A stretch of DNA of 64,000 bases, from assembly GCF_026017845.1 (NCBI RefSeq), contig NZ_CP100416.1:1329845-1393844 (forward strand), read 5' to 3'. Of this stretch, positions 40,843 through 48,972 are shown one piece after another. The notes under the pieces were generated by a model. That model saw nothing but the letters and a program-made list of their open reading frames with translations, ran no database searches and was not told the origin of the DNA. The first letter of the stretch is position 1. Every line of letters starts with the position of its first letter. The position numbers were made by a program, and so were the translations under genes. This DNA is from Amycolatopsis mediterranei (lineage in GTDB: Bacteria; Actinomycetota; Actinomycetes; Mycobacteriales; Pseudonocardiaceae).

Positions 40843-41745
40843 TCAGGTTGTCCGCCGGGGCAGCAGAACCTGCAAAGCTCCCGGGCGGATTTCGCACACG
40901 ATCGGGAGGTCGAGCTCCACGGGTTCGCCGTCGATGCCGGCGGGCAGGTGCGCCGCGGTGCTGTGGAGGGTGATCCGGGGCGCGGTCCACGTGTGGACTC
41001 CGGCGCCCGGTGGCCCGGAGTGCCCTTGCTGCCGTAGTTCCCTGCGCAGCCGCGGGAAAAGGTCGGGCGGTGGCGTGCCGTCCGGGTGCTTGACGACGAT
41101 TCCGCCGAGCCGGCCGGTGTCCAGGGCGGACCTGTGACCGAGGCGGCGCAGGGAGTCGAGGTCGTACGGGTTGTTGGACACGAGGACGATCTGGGGGCCG
41201 TCGATCGGGCCTTCGGCGGTGTCCACGACGGCGTCGATCCGCTGTTCGCCTTGGAGGTATCCGGGTGCGATTTCGGCGAAGGTGCGTGCCTTCGCTTCTC
41301 GGTAGCCGGGTGTCAGCAATGCGTCCGCGTAGGCGCCGAAGGAGACGTTGTTGATGAAGATCCGGGAGCCGACCTGGCCGAGATCGACCGGGACGGGGTC
41401 GCCGGCGTGCAGCGCGGTGAGCGCCGATACCGGGTTTCGGATGTTCAGGCCCAGATCACGGGCGAAATGGTTGCGGGTTCCCGCGGGGATCACCACCAGC
41501 GGCCGCCCGGCTTCGATGGCCACCGCGGCCACGGCGGCGACCGTGCCGTCGCCGCCTGCGACGCCGAGAAGGGCGGCCCCTTCCGCGATGGCGGCACGGG
41601 CCAGCGACGCCACGTCCTGGCCCGGGCCGGTCAACCTGACCTGCGCGCCCATCGCCTGCGCCCGCTCGATCAGCCTGAAGCGGGCCACCTTTCCGCCGCC
41701 GGAGCGCGGATTCATCACCACCACTGGGCCGGCATCGTTCGCCAT
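40843..41745 (-). CDS. diacylglycerol/sphingosine kinase-like lipid kinase
   Basis: 300 residues from ATG 41745 with GGAGGAGA upstream. The catalytic domain shows VVMNPRSGGGK near residue 10, the nucleotide loop GVAGGDGTVAA near 62, and PAGTRNHFARDLGL near 87. The second domain has FINNVSFGAYAD near 130 and the C-terminal GIDGEPVELDLP near 270. The family phosphorylates lipids such as diacylglycerol. The start overlaps the stop of the PAP2 fragment as TGATG, which suggests an ancestral fusion of phosphatase and kinase or a two-gene lipid operon. Confidence 0.9.
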   Translation of the reverse strand: MANDAGPVVVMNPRSGGGKVARFRLIERAQAMGAQVRLTGPGQDVASLARAAIAEGAALLGVAGGDGTVAAVAAVAIEAGRPLVVIPAGTRNHFARDLGLNIRNPVSALTALHAGDPVPVDLGQVGSRIFINNVSFGAYADALLTPGYREAKARTFAEIAPGYLQGEQRIDAVVDTAEGPIDGPQIVLVSNNPYDLDSLRRLGHRSALDTGRLGGIVVKHPDGTPPPDLFPRLRRELRQQGHSGPPGAGVHTWTAPRITLHSTAAHLPAGIDGEPVELDLPIVCEIRPGALQVLLPRRTT

Positions 41746-41930
41746 CACGATCTCCTCCCGGTTCCGGGGCGGGGCAACAGCTCGGTGACCACTCGACCGC
41801 ACTGGTCGCCGACCACCGCCCCGACGACGATGTCGGAGGGGTAGCGCACCCCAGTGTGAACGCGGGAGACGGCGACGGTCGCGGCGGCCCGGCGTCCCGG
41901 GCCGCCGTTCGCGCGGAGCGTATCGGTCAC
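41745..41930 (-). pseudogene. C-terminal PAP2 phosphatase fragment coupled to the lipid kinase
   Basis: 61 residues from GTG 41930, with AGGGAG upstream. It reads RAAATVAVSRVHTGVRYPSD and then VVVGAVVGDQCGRVV, matching only the last motif and final helix of a PAP2-type phosphatase. In that motif (SR-x5-H-x3-D) the His is Arg (GVRYPSD instead of GVHYPSD). Nothing of the first two motifs lies upstream. Although it has a ribosome site and is coupled to the kinase, the product cannot be an active phosphatase. It is either a relic kept for translational coupling or a small membrane peptide. Confidence 0.65.
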
Positions 41931-41991
41931 GGCTGCTCCCTGTCTTCTTGCGGATGAGGTGCTCGATCGGCCGGAGCGGGGTGTTCGGAGA

Positions 41992-42603
41992 TCAGCCGTG
42001 GTGCAGCTTCTCCTTGACCGCACCGATTTTCTCGTCGATCTTCGCCTTGGCTTCGATGCGCTTGCGCTCGCGCAACACTCGGCGGGCTTCCTTGCGCGCG
42101 GCTTCGGCTGCCGCGTCGGCGGCCTCGACTTCGGCGGTGAGCTGGGCAGCCGGCTGTCGTTCGACGGTCGTCCCGTAGCGGGCGGCGAGCTGGTCCAGCG
42201 GCTCCGGGCCGGCCTCCACCGCGTCGACGACCACGGCCGTGGTGCCGGGCGGGATCCGCGCGGCCAGCAGTGCCAGTGCGCTCTCGACGCCGGTGGCGCG
42301 ATCGACGTCGAACACGCCGCCGACCAGGGCGCCGGTTCCGAAGCCGAGCAGGACGCCCAGCGGACCGCCCAGTACGCCGAGGACCATGCCGGCCAGCCCG
42401 CCCGCGGTGGCGCCGGTGCCGACGACCGCGTCGCCCTGCTCGGGCACGTGCAAGGTGCCCTCGGGGGTCCGTTCGACCAGCGCGGCACTGCGGACCTCGA
42501 GGCTCGTGAGGGTGTCGGAGAGTCCGTGCAGGTCACTCAGGGCCTGGTACGCCTGGCCGGACTGGGGGAACCGGATGGTGGCGACGGATTCGGTGGGGGT
42601 CAT
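41992..42603 (-). CDS. DUF1269-like glycine-zipper protein
   Basis: 203 residues from ATG 42603 (GAAGGAGC upstream). The N-terminal beta-alpha part (ATIRFPQSGQAYQALSDL) is followed by a Gly-rich hydrophobic hairpin (GATAGGLAGMVLGVLGGPLG and GFGTGALVGG near 85-115), an AVVVDAVEAG strand near 143 and a long charged C-terminal coiled coil. This is the DUF1269 layout, of unknown function and often membrane-associated. It is divergent from the TetR gene at 42776 across a promoter with a perfect palindrome. Confidence 0.75.
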   Translation of the reverse strand: MTPTESVATIRFPQSGQAYQALSDLHGLSDTLTSLEVRSAALVERTPEGTLHVPEQGDAVVGTGATAGGLAGMVLGVLGGPLGVLLGFGTGALVGGVFDVDRATGVESALALLAARIPPGTTAVVVDAVEAGPEPLDQLAARYGTTVERQPAAQLTAEVEAADAAAEAARKEARRVLRERKRIEAKAKIDEKIGAVKEKLHHG

Positions 42604-42683
42604 GGTGCGCTCCTTCGTTCGTGCCGAACCGGAGGAGCCGGTCCGGGTGCCTGCCAGCGTTTCTGTCATCTACTATCAGTTTT

Positions 42684-42703
42684 GATGATTTCATCAGTCA
42701 AGG
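42684..42703. promoter_or_regulatory. palindrome and -35 box in the DUF1269/TetR divergent region
   Basis: TGATGATTTCATCA (42684-42697) is a perfect 6-base-arm palindrome. On the minus strand a TTGACT -35 (42702-42697) and GATAGT -10 (42678-42673) with an 18-base spacer can drive the DUF1269 gene, with the palindrome between them. The 11-base word CTTGACTGATG (minus strand, 42703-42693) recurs at 44668-44678 before the dioxygenase gene. Confidence 0.55.
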
Positions 42704-42775
42704 AGTGTTGGCTCACACTTGGCATAGCAGATCAGAGTTGTAGTAGCGTCGAAGAGCGATGACGAGGAGGTATCG

Positions 42776-43432
42776 ATGGCGCAGCAAGCAGCCGGGGACA
42801 ACGCGCCCGTGGGGACGCGACTGGACCGGCGCAAGGCCCGGACCCGGCAGGCTCTCGTCGACGCCGCCGTCCGGCTGATCGCCGAAGGCCGCGGCGAGCG
42901 CGCCAGCATCCAGGAGATCACCGAAGCCGCCGACATCGGGTTCGGCTCCTTCTACAACCACTTCGACAGCAAGGAAGTGCTGTTCCGCACCGCGTCCGAG
43001 GAAGTGCTGGAACGGTGGGGGCAGCTGATCGACCGCGCCTGCGCCGGCCTCGACGATCCGGCCGAGGTGTTCGCCACCTCCCTGCGCATTTCGGGCCGGC
43101 TCGGCTGGACGCACCCCGACCTCGCCCGCTTCCTCACCGGCGCCGGCCTCGGCCTGCTCGACGTCTCCTGGGGGCTGGCACCGCGCGCCCGGCGTGACAT
43201 CGAAGCCGGTCAGGCCGCCGGGCGCTTCACCGGCACCCACCCCGACGTCGCCCTCAGCGCCGCCGCCGGTGGTCTGCTGGGCCTGCTCCGCGTCCACCAG
43301 GACCGTCCCGGCGACATCGGCGAATCCGCCGTCGACCAGCTCGCCGCGGCGCTCCTGCGCATGCTCGGGGTGCCGGCCCGGGACGCCGGGCGCGTCGCCA
43401 CGCGCCCCCTGCCCGGGATCGAAGCCTGGTAG
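42776..43432 (+). CDS. TetR-family regulator, paralogue of the gene at 43937
   Basis: 218 residues. Helix-turn-helix: IQEITEAADIGFGSFYNHFDSKEVLF near residues 45-70. The ligand domain shows LDDPAEVFATSLRISGRLGWTHPDL, LAPRARRDIEAGQAAGRF and LLRMLGVPARDAGRVATRPLP, segments also found in order in the TetR protein encoded at 43937-44593, of identical length. The start ATG has GAGGAGG ahead. It probably represses itself and the divergent DUF1269 gene. Confidence 0.9.
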   Translation: MAQQAAGDNAPVGTRLDRRKARTRQALVDAAVRLIAEGRGERASIQEITEAADIGFGSFYNHFDSKEVLFRTASEEVLERWGQLIDRACAGLDDPAEVFATSLRISGRLGWTHPDLARFLTGAGLGLLDVSWGLAPRARRDIEAGQAAGRFTGTHPDVALSAAAGGLLGLLRVHQDRPGDIGESAVDQLAAALLRMLGVPARDAGRVATRPLPGIEAW

Positions 43433-43506
43433 CCCGCTCCGCCCGCGCCCGGCCGGACCGAAGACCGATGCGGAGAATGAGAACCTGACCACGCGAGGGA
43501 GACGCA

Positions 43507-43926
43507 ATGCGCCCACGACGGCCGCCCGTGCCGGCCAATCCGGCGTTGTCGCGGCATCTGCAGGAGCGCCGGCAACGCCTGGAGAACCGCGTCGCCGACC
43601 GGATCACGCAGTTCTCCGGTTCGATGAAGTTCGTCTACCTCCACCTGATCTGGTTCGGCTCGTGGATCGGCTTCGGCGTCGAGCCCTACCCGTTCGGGTT
43701 GCTCACCATGATCGTGTCGCTGGAGGCGATCTTCCTTTCGACGTTCGTGATGATCAGCCAGAACCGCGCGGACGAGCGGCGGCAGGTGCTGGCCGACCAG
43801 CAGTGGCGGACGGTTCAGGCGGAGGAGCGGCAGAACGAAGAGCTGCTGAACTTGTCCAAGCAGATCCTCGAGCTGACGAAGCTCATCCACGCGAACGGCG
43901 CCGCGCCCGCTTCGGCGGAGGCCTGA
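43507..43926 (+). CDS. DUF1003 membrane protein
   Basis: 139 residues. The DUF1003 pattern is clear: LENRVADRITQFSGSMKFVYLHLIWFGSWIG near residues 25-55, then the PFGLLTMIVSLEAIFLSTFVMISQNR segment near 62-90, and a charged coiled-coil tail ending in LTKLIHANG. Two membrane helices are predicted. Function unknown. It lies between two paralogous TetR genes and ends 10 bases before the convergent one. Confidence 0.85.
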   Translation: MRPRRPPVPANPALSRHLQERRQRLENRVADRITQFSGSMKFVYLHLIWFGSWIGFGVEPYPFGLLTMIVSLEAIFLSTFVMISQNRADERRQVLADQQWRTVQAEERQNEELLNLSKQILELTKLIHANGAAPASAEA

Positions 43927-43936
43927 CGGCGAGGCG

Positions 43937-44593
43937 TCAGGCCGCGGTGTCCCGCTCGGGCAGGGTGTCCGGGTCGGGCAGGGGGCGCTGACAGAGAGCG
44001 CGTGCTTCGGCGGCGGGGACGCCGAACATGCGCAACAGGTCTTCGGTGACGAGGTCGGTCGCCGCCGCGTCGTCGCGGCCGGGTTCGTCGTGCAGGAGCC
44101 GGCCCAGGGTCAGGGCGGCGCCGGTGGCGACGGCGAGCGCGAGGTCGGTGTCGCGCACGGCGATGAACCGGCCGGCCCGGACGGCGGCTTCGATGTCGCG
44201 GCGGGCGCGGGGGGCGAGGCCCTGGCCGGAGCTCGCCAGTGCCAGGCCGTTGTGCAGCAGGACCAGGCTGAGTTCCGGGTGCTTGCGGTGCAGCCGCCCG
44301 GTGAGCCGGAAGCTCTGCGCGAACACTTCGGCGGGGTCGTCGATGTCCTCGGTGAGGGTGTCCAGGGTGCTGCCGAAAGCTTCCAGCGCGTCTTCGACGG
44401 CGGCCTGGAAGAGCTGTTCCTTCGTCTCGAAGTGGTTGTAGAACGACCCCATCCCGACGTCGGCGAGCTGGGTGATCTCCAGGATCGGGACGGCGGTCCG
44501 GCCCTCCGCGATGCAGGTCTGGGCCGCGCGCACGAGTGCCGCGCGGGTGCGTGCCTTGCGGCGGTCGACGCGGTTGGGTGCCTGCTCGGCCAT
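43937..44593 (-). CDS. TetR-family regulator of the aromatic cluster
   Basis: 218 residues from ATG 44593 (GGGAGGA upstream). Helix-turn-helix ITQLADVGMGSFYNHFETKEQLF. Closely similar along its length to the TetR protein at 42776, sharing IDDPAEVFAQSFRLTGRL, GLAPRARRDIEA and LLRMFGVPAAEARALCQRPLP. It is divergent from the five-gene aromatic operon at 44725, and two TGACG inverted repeats fill the gap. It is the likely ligand-responsive repressor of that operon. Confidence 0.9.
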   Translation of the reverse strand: MAEQAPNRVDRRKARTRAALVRAAQTCIAEGRTAVPILEITQLADVGMGSFYNHFETKEQLFQAAVEDALEAFGSTLDTLTEDIDDPAEVFAQSFRLTGRLHRKHPELSLVLLHNGLALASSGQGLAPRARRDIEAAVRAGRFIAVRDTDLALAVATGAALTLGRLLHDEPGRDDAAATDLVTEDLLRMFGVPAAEARALCQRPLPDPDTLPERDTAA

Positions 44594-44638
44594 GGCTGTC
44601 CGTCCTCCCTCACTGGTCACCGACACCTTAGCGCGCTG

Positions 44639-44705
44639 CGTCATATTTGACGAAATCCTCAGAAGTACTTGACTGATGGTGTTCTCATAGCTGACGATTA
44701 CGTCA
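44639..44705. promoter_or_regulatory. operator region of the aromatic operon (TGACG repeats)
   Basis: CGTCA-TATT-TGACG (44639-44652) and TGACG-ATTA-CGTCA (44692-44705) share the same half-site with equal 4-base spacers, in opposite orientation. CTTGACTGATG at 44668-44678 contains a TTGACT -35-like box and is identical to a word in the paralogous regulator's promoter. The second site lies just ahead of the dioxygenase ribosome site GGAGGG. Confidence 0.55.
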
Positions 44706-44724
44706 TCTTTGGAGGGAGCAGTCG

Positions 44725-45858
44725 ATGAGCAACCACCACGATCCCCACCGCGGCCTGCACAGCGAGCAGGGCGCATTGACCGGCGAACACCCGGGGCGCG
44801 CGGCCGAGCCGATCGTCAAGGTGCACGACCTGGCGTGGCTGGAGTTCGAGAAGCCCGATCTGGCCAAGGCGGAGCTCTTCGCGCGGGCCTTCGGGTTCAC
44901 CACGGCGCTGCGCACGCCGGACGAGCTGCAGCTGCGGGGTGCCGATCCCGGTGCGCCCTGCGTGCTGATCCGCCGCGGCGAGCGGTCGGCGTTCCTGGGG
45001 CCGGCCTTCCGCGCCGCCGACTCGGCGGACGTGCTCAGGCTCGCCGAAGCCACCGGGCGGCGAGCGGTCAAGCTCCCGGAGAGCCTGGGCGGCCTGGCCG
45101 TCGACCTGGCCGACCCGAGCGGGCTGCGCGTCCGGGTCGTCGCGGACACACACGAGCTGTCCGCTCTTCCGGCGCAGGAGCCGTTGAGGTTCAACTTCGG
45201 CCACGACACGCCGCGCGCCAACGCCACCCAACGGCCGGTGCGGGAGCCGGCGAAGGTCCAGCGGCTCGGGCACGTGGTGTGGCAGTCGACGAAGTACCGG
45301 GAGACGCTCGACTGGTACCTGCGGCACCTCGGGCTGATCGTCAGCGACTTCCTCCACTACCCGGGGCAGCGCGACCGCGGCCCGGTGATGAGCTTCCTCC
45401 GCTGCGACCGCGGCGGCGAGCCCGCCGACCACCACACCCTCGCCCTGGCGCTCGGCCCGGCGAACCGCTACGTGCACTCGGCCTACCAGGTGGCCGACCT
45501 CGACGCGCTCGCCGCGGGCGGGGAGTACCTGCGCGACCACGGCTACCACCACTCGTGGGGCATCGGACGGCACATCCAGGGCAGCCAGCTCTTCGACTAC
45601 TGGCGTGACCCGGACGGGTTCATGGTCGAGCACTTCAGCGACGGCGACCTGTTCGACAACACCCTCGAACCCGGCTGGGCCCCGATGACGGCCTCCGGCC
45701 TCGCCCAGTGGGGCCCGCCCGCCACCAAGGACTTCCTCGGCGTCAAGCCGGGACCGCAGGTGCTGCGTGAACTGCGCACGATGCTCGGCGCCCTCCGCCA
45801 GGACAACGAATTCGACTTCGGCCGCCTGCGCGGCCTGCTGAAAGTGGCCACCTCATGA
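44725..45858 (+). CDS. extradiol (VOC-type) ring-cleavage dioxygenase
   Basis: 377 residues with two vicinal-oxygen-chelate halves. The catalytic half has metal ligands His in RLGHVVWQSTKYRETLDWYL near residue 176, His in DHHTLALAL near 238 and Glu in DGFMVEHFSDGD near 300, within the family stretch SWGIGRHIQGSQLFDYWRDP. By family it uses Fe(II) and O2 to open catechol rings meta to the hydroxyls. GGAGGG precedes the ATG. It overlaps the FAH-family gene as ATGA and opens the aromatic operon. Confidence 0.9.
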   Translation: MSNHHDPHRGLHSEQGALTGEHPGRAAEPIVKVHDLAWLEFEKPDLAKAELFARAFGFTTALRTPDELQLRGADPGAPCVLIRRGERSAFLGPAFRAADSADVLRLAEATGRRAVKLPESLGGLAVDLADPSGLRVRVVADTHELSALPAQEPLRFNFGHDTPRANATQRPVREPAKVQRLGHVVWQSTKYRETLDWYLRHLGLIVSDFLHYPGQRDRGPVMSFLRCDRGGEPADHHTLALALGPANRYVHSAYQVADLDALAAGGEYLRDHGYHHSWGIGRHIQGSQLFDYWRDPDGFMVEHFSDGDLFDNTLEPGWAPMTASGLAQWGPPATKDFLGVKPGPQVLRELRTMLGALRQDNEFDFGRLRGLLKVATS

Positions 45859-46796
45859 CCCTCTCCGTCCTCCGCACCACCGACGCCTGGTACGCGGCCA
45901 CTCCCGAAGGCGCGGCCAGGATCGACACCACGGCCTCGACCACCGCCGAGCTGCTGGCCGACCGGCCGGCCGTCACCGCGGCGGCCTCGAACCCGGCCAC
46001 GGTGCCGATCTCCGGGCTGGACCTGATTTCCCCGGTGACCGCGCCGTGCCGGGTGGTCGCGCAGATGACCAACTTCGCCTCGCACGTGCGCGACGCCGGG
46101 ATGAACCCGGACACCGTGCCGCTGACCTTCTTCCGCAAGGCCTCCGGCTCGATCAGCGGGCCCTTCGCCGACGTCGTCAAGCCCGCCCATGTCCGGCTGC
46201 TGGACTACGAGGTCGAGATCGGGCTGGTCATCGGCCGGGAGCTGCCGGTCGGCACCGAGGTCACCGACGAGAACCTCGCCGGGTACGTCGCGGGGCTGGT
46301 CGTCACGAACGACGTCTCCGCCCGCGACTTGCAGCTGCCCAAGACGCAGTTCTACGAGTCGAAGTCCTATCCGACGTTCACCCCCGTCGGCCCGGCCCTG
46401 GTGCTGCTCGACGCCGACGAGCTCAAGCGGTTCCCCGACCTGCGGCTGCGGCTGTCGGTGAACGACGAGATCCGGCAGGACAGGACGGTCGGACCCGACA
46501 TGATCTACCGCCCCGCCGAGGCACTCACCGCGCTGGCTCGCTTCCAGCGGCTCGATCCCGGCGACCTCGTCCTCACCGGAACCCCGGCCGGAACCGCGTT
46601 GAGTGCGCCGCCGAAGCCGCTGGAAATCCTCGGGTCGTTGCTCCCGCCGGCCACCAAGTGGAGGCTGTTCTTCAAGCGCCAGGCGGGAAATCCGAAGTAC
46701 CTGGCCGACGGTGACAGCATCGAAGCGAGCATCGCCACCGGCGACGGCGTCGTCGATCTCGGTACCCAGCGCACGGTTGTGCGGTACGCCCGATGA
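45855..46796 (+). CDS. fumarylacetoacetate hydrolase-family protein
   Basis: 313 residues. The metal-binding signature is present: DYEVEIGLVIGREL (two Glu) near residue 110, followed by GLVVTNDVSARDLQ with the Asp near 150, and the FAH segments GPALVLLDADEL and GDLVLTGTPAGTALS. The family hydrolyses C-C bonds of acylpyruvates, or hydrates or decarboxylates 2-oxo-enoates. Between a ring-cleavage dioxygenase and a CoA ligase it should process the ring-opened product. Both ends overlap neighbours as ATGA. Confidence 0.9.
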   Translation: MTLSVLRTTDAWYAATPEGAARIDTTASTTAELLADRPAVTAAASNPATVPISGLDLISPVTAPCRVVAQMTNFASHVRDAGMNPDTVPLTFFRKASGSISGPFADVVKPAHVRLLDYEVEIGLVIGRELPVGTEVTDENLAGYVAGLVVTNDVSARDLQLPKTQFYESKSYPTFTPVGPALVLLDADELKRFPDLRLRLSVNDEIRQDRTVGPDMIYRPAEALTALARFQRLDPGDLVLTGTPAGTALSAPPKPLEILGSLLPPATKWRLFFKRQAGNPKYLADGDSIEASIATGDGVVDLGTQRTVVRYAR

Positions 46797-48634
46797 GCGA
46801 CCTGCTGTGGCCCCGGTACGACTCGCCCGCCGATCTCGCCGCGATCGAGGCGGTGCCGCTGGCCGATCGCGGCCTGCCGGAATCGACGTACGCCTTGCTG
46901 GCCCGCGCCGCCGCACGGTGGCCGGAGCGTTCCGCGATTTCCGTCCTGCCCGAAGCAGCCCGCTGGGCGGAGGCCGAGTCGCGCACCTTCGCCGAACTGC
47001 TCGCCGACGTGCACCGGTTCGCGAACCTTTTGCACCGCCTAGGGATCCGGCGCGGCGACGCGGTCGCGCTGATCGCGCCGAACTGCGCCGAGCTGATCAC
47101 CGCGACGCTGGCCGCGCAGCTCGCGGGCATCGCCGCTCCGGTCAACGGCGCACTGTCCCGGGAACACCTCGCCGAACTGCTCCGCCGCTCCGGTGCCCGC
47201 GTGCTGATCACCGCCGGACCGGAACTCGACGCCGGAACCTGGGACACCGTCCGGGATCCGGGCGTCGAGCCGGCCGCGATCCTGGTGCTGCGGCCCACCG
47301 GCGCAACCGGGCCCGCGACGCCGTTGCCCGCCGTCGACGGGGTGCTGATCGGCTACCTCGACGAGCTGGCCGCGGACGAGGACCCCACCGCGTTCGCGGG
47401 GAAGCCGCCGCGATCCGGTGACTTGGCCGCGGTCTTCCACACCGGCGGTACCACCGGCGCCCCGAAGCTGGCCGCGCACACCCACGGCAACGAGGTCGCC
47501 GACGCCTGGATGCTCGCCGCGAATTCGCTGTTCGACAGCGACTCGGTGCTCTTCGCCGCGCTGCCGCTGTTCCACGTCAACGCGCTCGTGGTCACGCTGC
47601 TCACCCCGCTGTTCAAGGGGCAGCACGTCGTCTGGGCCGGACCGCTCGGCTATCGGGATCCCGCGCTGTACGGCGAGTTCTGGCGGATCGTCGAGCACCA
47701 CCGGATCGCGTCGATGAGCGCGGTACCCACGGTGTACGCCGTGCTCGCGCAGGTCCCGGTGAACGCCGACATCGGCAGCCTGCGCTTCGCCATGGTCGGC
47801 GCCTCGCCGCTGCCCGCCGCGGTGCGGGCGGGTTTCGAAGACCACACCGGCGTCCCGCTGCTCGAGGGCTACGGGCTCACCGAGGCGACCTGCGCCAGCG
47901 CGCGCAGCTTCCCGGACACCCCGCGGCCCGGAGCGGTCGGCCAGCGGCTGCCGTACCAGCGGATGAAGGTCGAGGACGGGGTTCTCCGGATCGGCGGCCC
48001 GACGGTGTTCCCCGGCTACGTCACCGGCCGCGACGACCACGGCCTCGTGCTGGACGGCCTGGGCAAGCTGGCCGGCGGCTGGCTGGACACCGGGGATCTC
48101 GCCGAGGTCGACGAGGACGGGTTCGTCTTCCTGCGGGGCCGGGCCAAGGACCTGATCATCCGCGGCGGCCACAACATCGACCCCGCGCTCGTCGAGGACG
48201 CGCTGCTCGCGCACCCGCAGGTCACCGCGGCCGGCGCGGTCGGGCGTCCCGATCCGCACGCCGGCGAGGTCCCGGTGGCCTACGTGACGCTCGCCCCCGG
48301 CACGGTGGTCACCGAGGAGGAACTGCTCGCCTGGGCCGCGGACCGCGTGCCCGAACGCGCCGCCGTGCCCAAGGCCGTCACCGTGCTCGAAGCCCTGCCC
48401 GTCACCGTGCTCGGCAAGCCGGACAAGCTCGCCCTGCGTGCCGACGCCACGCACCGCGCCGTCGCCGCTGCGCTCGCCGGAATTCCCGGTGCCCAGGTCG
48501 GTGCCCGGGTGCAGGACGGTTCGGTCGTCGCCACGGTCGCCCTCGCCGCGGCCGAGGACGAGGCTGCCGTGCACGCCGCTCTCGGCGCCTACGCCGTGCG
48601 CTGGGAGCCCCGGATTCTCGAGGACGTCTCATGA
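46793..48634 (+). CDS. acyl-CoA synthetase (AMP-binding)
   Basis: 613 residues. The P-loop is HTGGTTGAPKLAAHTHGN near residue 217, later EGYGLTEATC near 357, and the GWLDTGDLAEVDEDG plus LRGRAKDLIIRGGHNI hinge near 425-455. The C-terminal Lys (KPDKLAL near 550) completes the ANL fold. The N-terminal extension SDLLWPRYDSP is seen in aliphatic or hydroxy-aryl acid ligases. It activates an acid of the aromatic pathway to its CoA thioester. It overlaps both neighbours by 4 bases. Confidence 0.9.
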   Translation: MSDLLWPRYDSPADLAAIEAVPLADRGLPESTYALLARAAARWPERSAISVLPEAARWAEAESRTFAELLADVHRFANLLHRLGIRRGDAVALIAPNCAELITATLAAQLAGIAAPVNGALSREHLAELLRRSGARVLITAGPELDAGTWDTVRDPGVEPAAILVLRPTGATGPATPLPAVDGVLIGYLDELAADEDPTAFAGKPPRSGDLAAVFHTGGTTGAPKLAAHTHGNEVADAWMLAANSLFDSDSVLFAALPLFHVNALVVTLLTPLFKGQHVVWAGPLGYRDPALYGEFWRIVEHHRIASMSAVPTVYAVLAQVPVNADIGSLRFAMVGASPLPAAVRAGFEDHTGVPLLEGYGLTEATCASARSFPDTPRPGAVGQRLPYQRMKVEDGVLRIGGPTVFPGYVTGRDDHGLVLDGLGKLAGGWLDTGDLAEVDEDGFVFLRGRAKDLIIRGGHNIDPALVEDALLAHPQVTAAGAVGRPDPHAGEVPVAYVTLAPGTVVTEEELLAWAADRVPERAAVPKAVTVLEALPVTVLGKPDKLALRADATHRAVAAALAGIPGAQVGARVQDGSVVATVALAAAEDEAAVHAALGAYAVRWEPRILEDVS

Positions 48635-48972
48635 CTCCCGCCATCGGCCTCGCGGCCGTCACCACGATGATCTTCGCCCTGCTCGGGCTGGTCAAAGTCC
48701 TGGCCATCGCCCCGATGCGGGCGTTGGCCACCGAGGCCGGGTTCCCGGTCGGCGCCTACCGCGGGATCGGCGCGCTCGAACTCGCCGGCGCCGTCGGCGT
48801 GGCTCTCGGACCGGCGCTCCCGCCGCTCGGCTTCCTGGCCGGTGCCGGGCTGCTGCTCCTGCTCGCCGGGGCCGTGGTCACCCACGTGCGCAACGGCGAC
48901 GGGCTGCGCAAGGCCGCGCCGGCGGTGGTGTGCACGGCACTGGTCGCCGGCTACCTGGTCGTGCTGTCGTGA
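48631..48972 (+). CDS. DoxX-like membrane protein
   Basis: 113 residues with four hydrophobic segments and the DoxX-like GLVKVLAIAPMRALATEAGFPVGAYRGIGALELAGAVGVAL layout. Family members are small inner-membrane proteins sometimes linked to redox or quinone functions. It is coupled by ATGA to the CoA synthetase and by GTGA to the hydroxylase. Its role in the aromatic pathway is not established. Confidence 0.8.
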   Translation: MTPAIGLAAVTTMIFALLGLVKVLAIAPMRALATEAGFPVGAYRGIGALELAGAVGVALGPALPPLGFLAGAGLLLLLAGAVVTHVRNGDGLRKAAPAVVCTALVAGYLVVLS

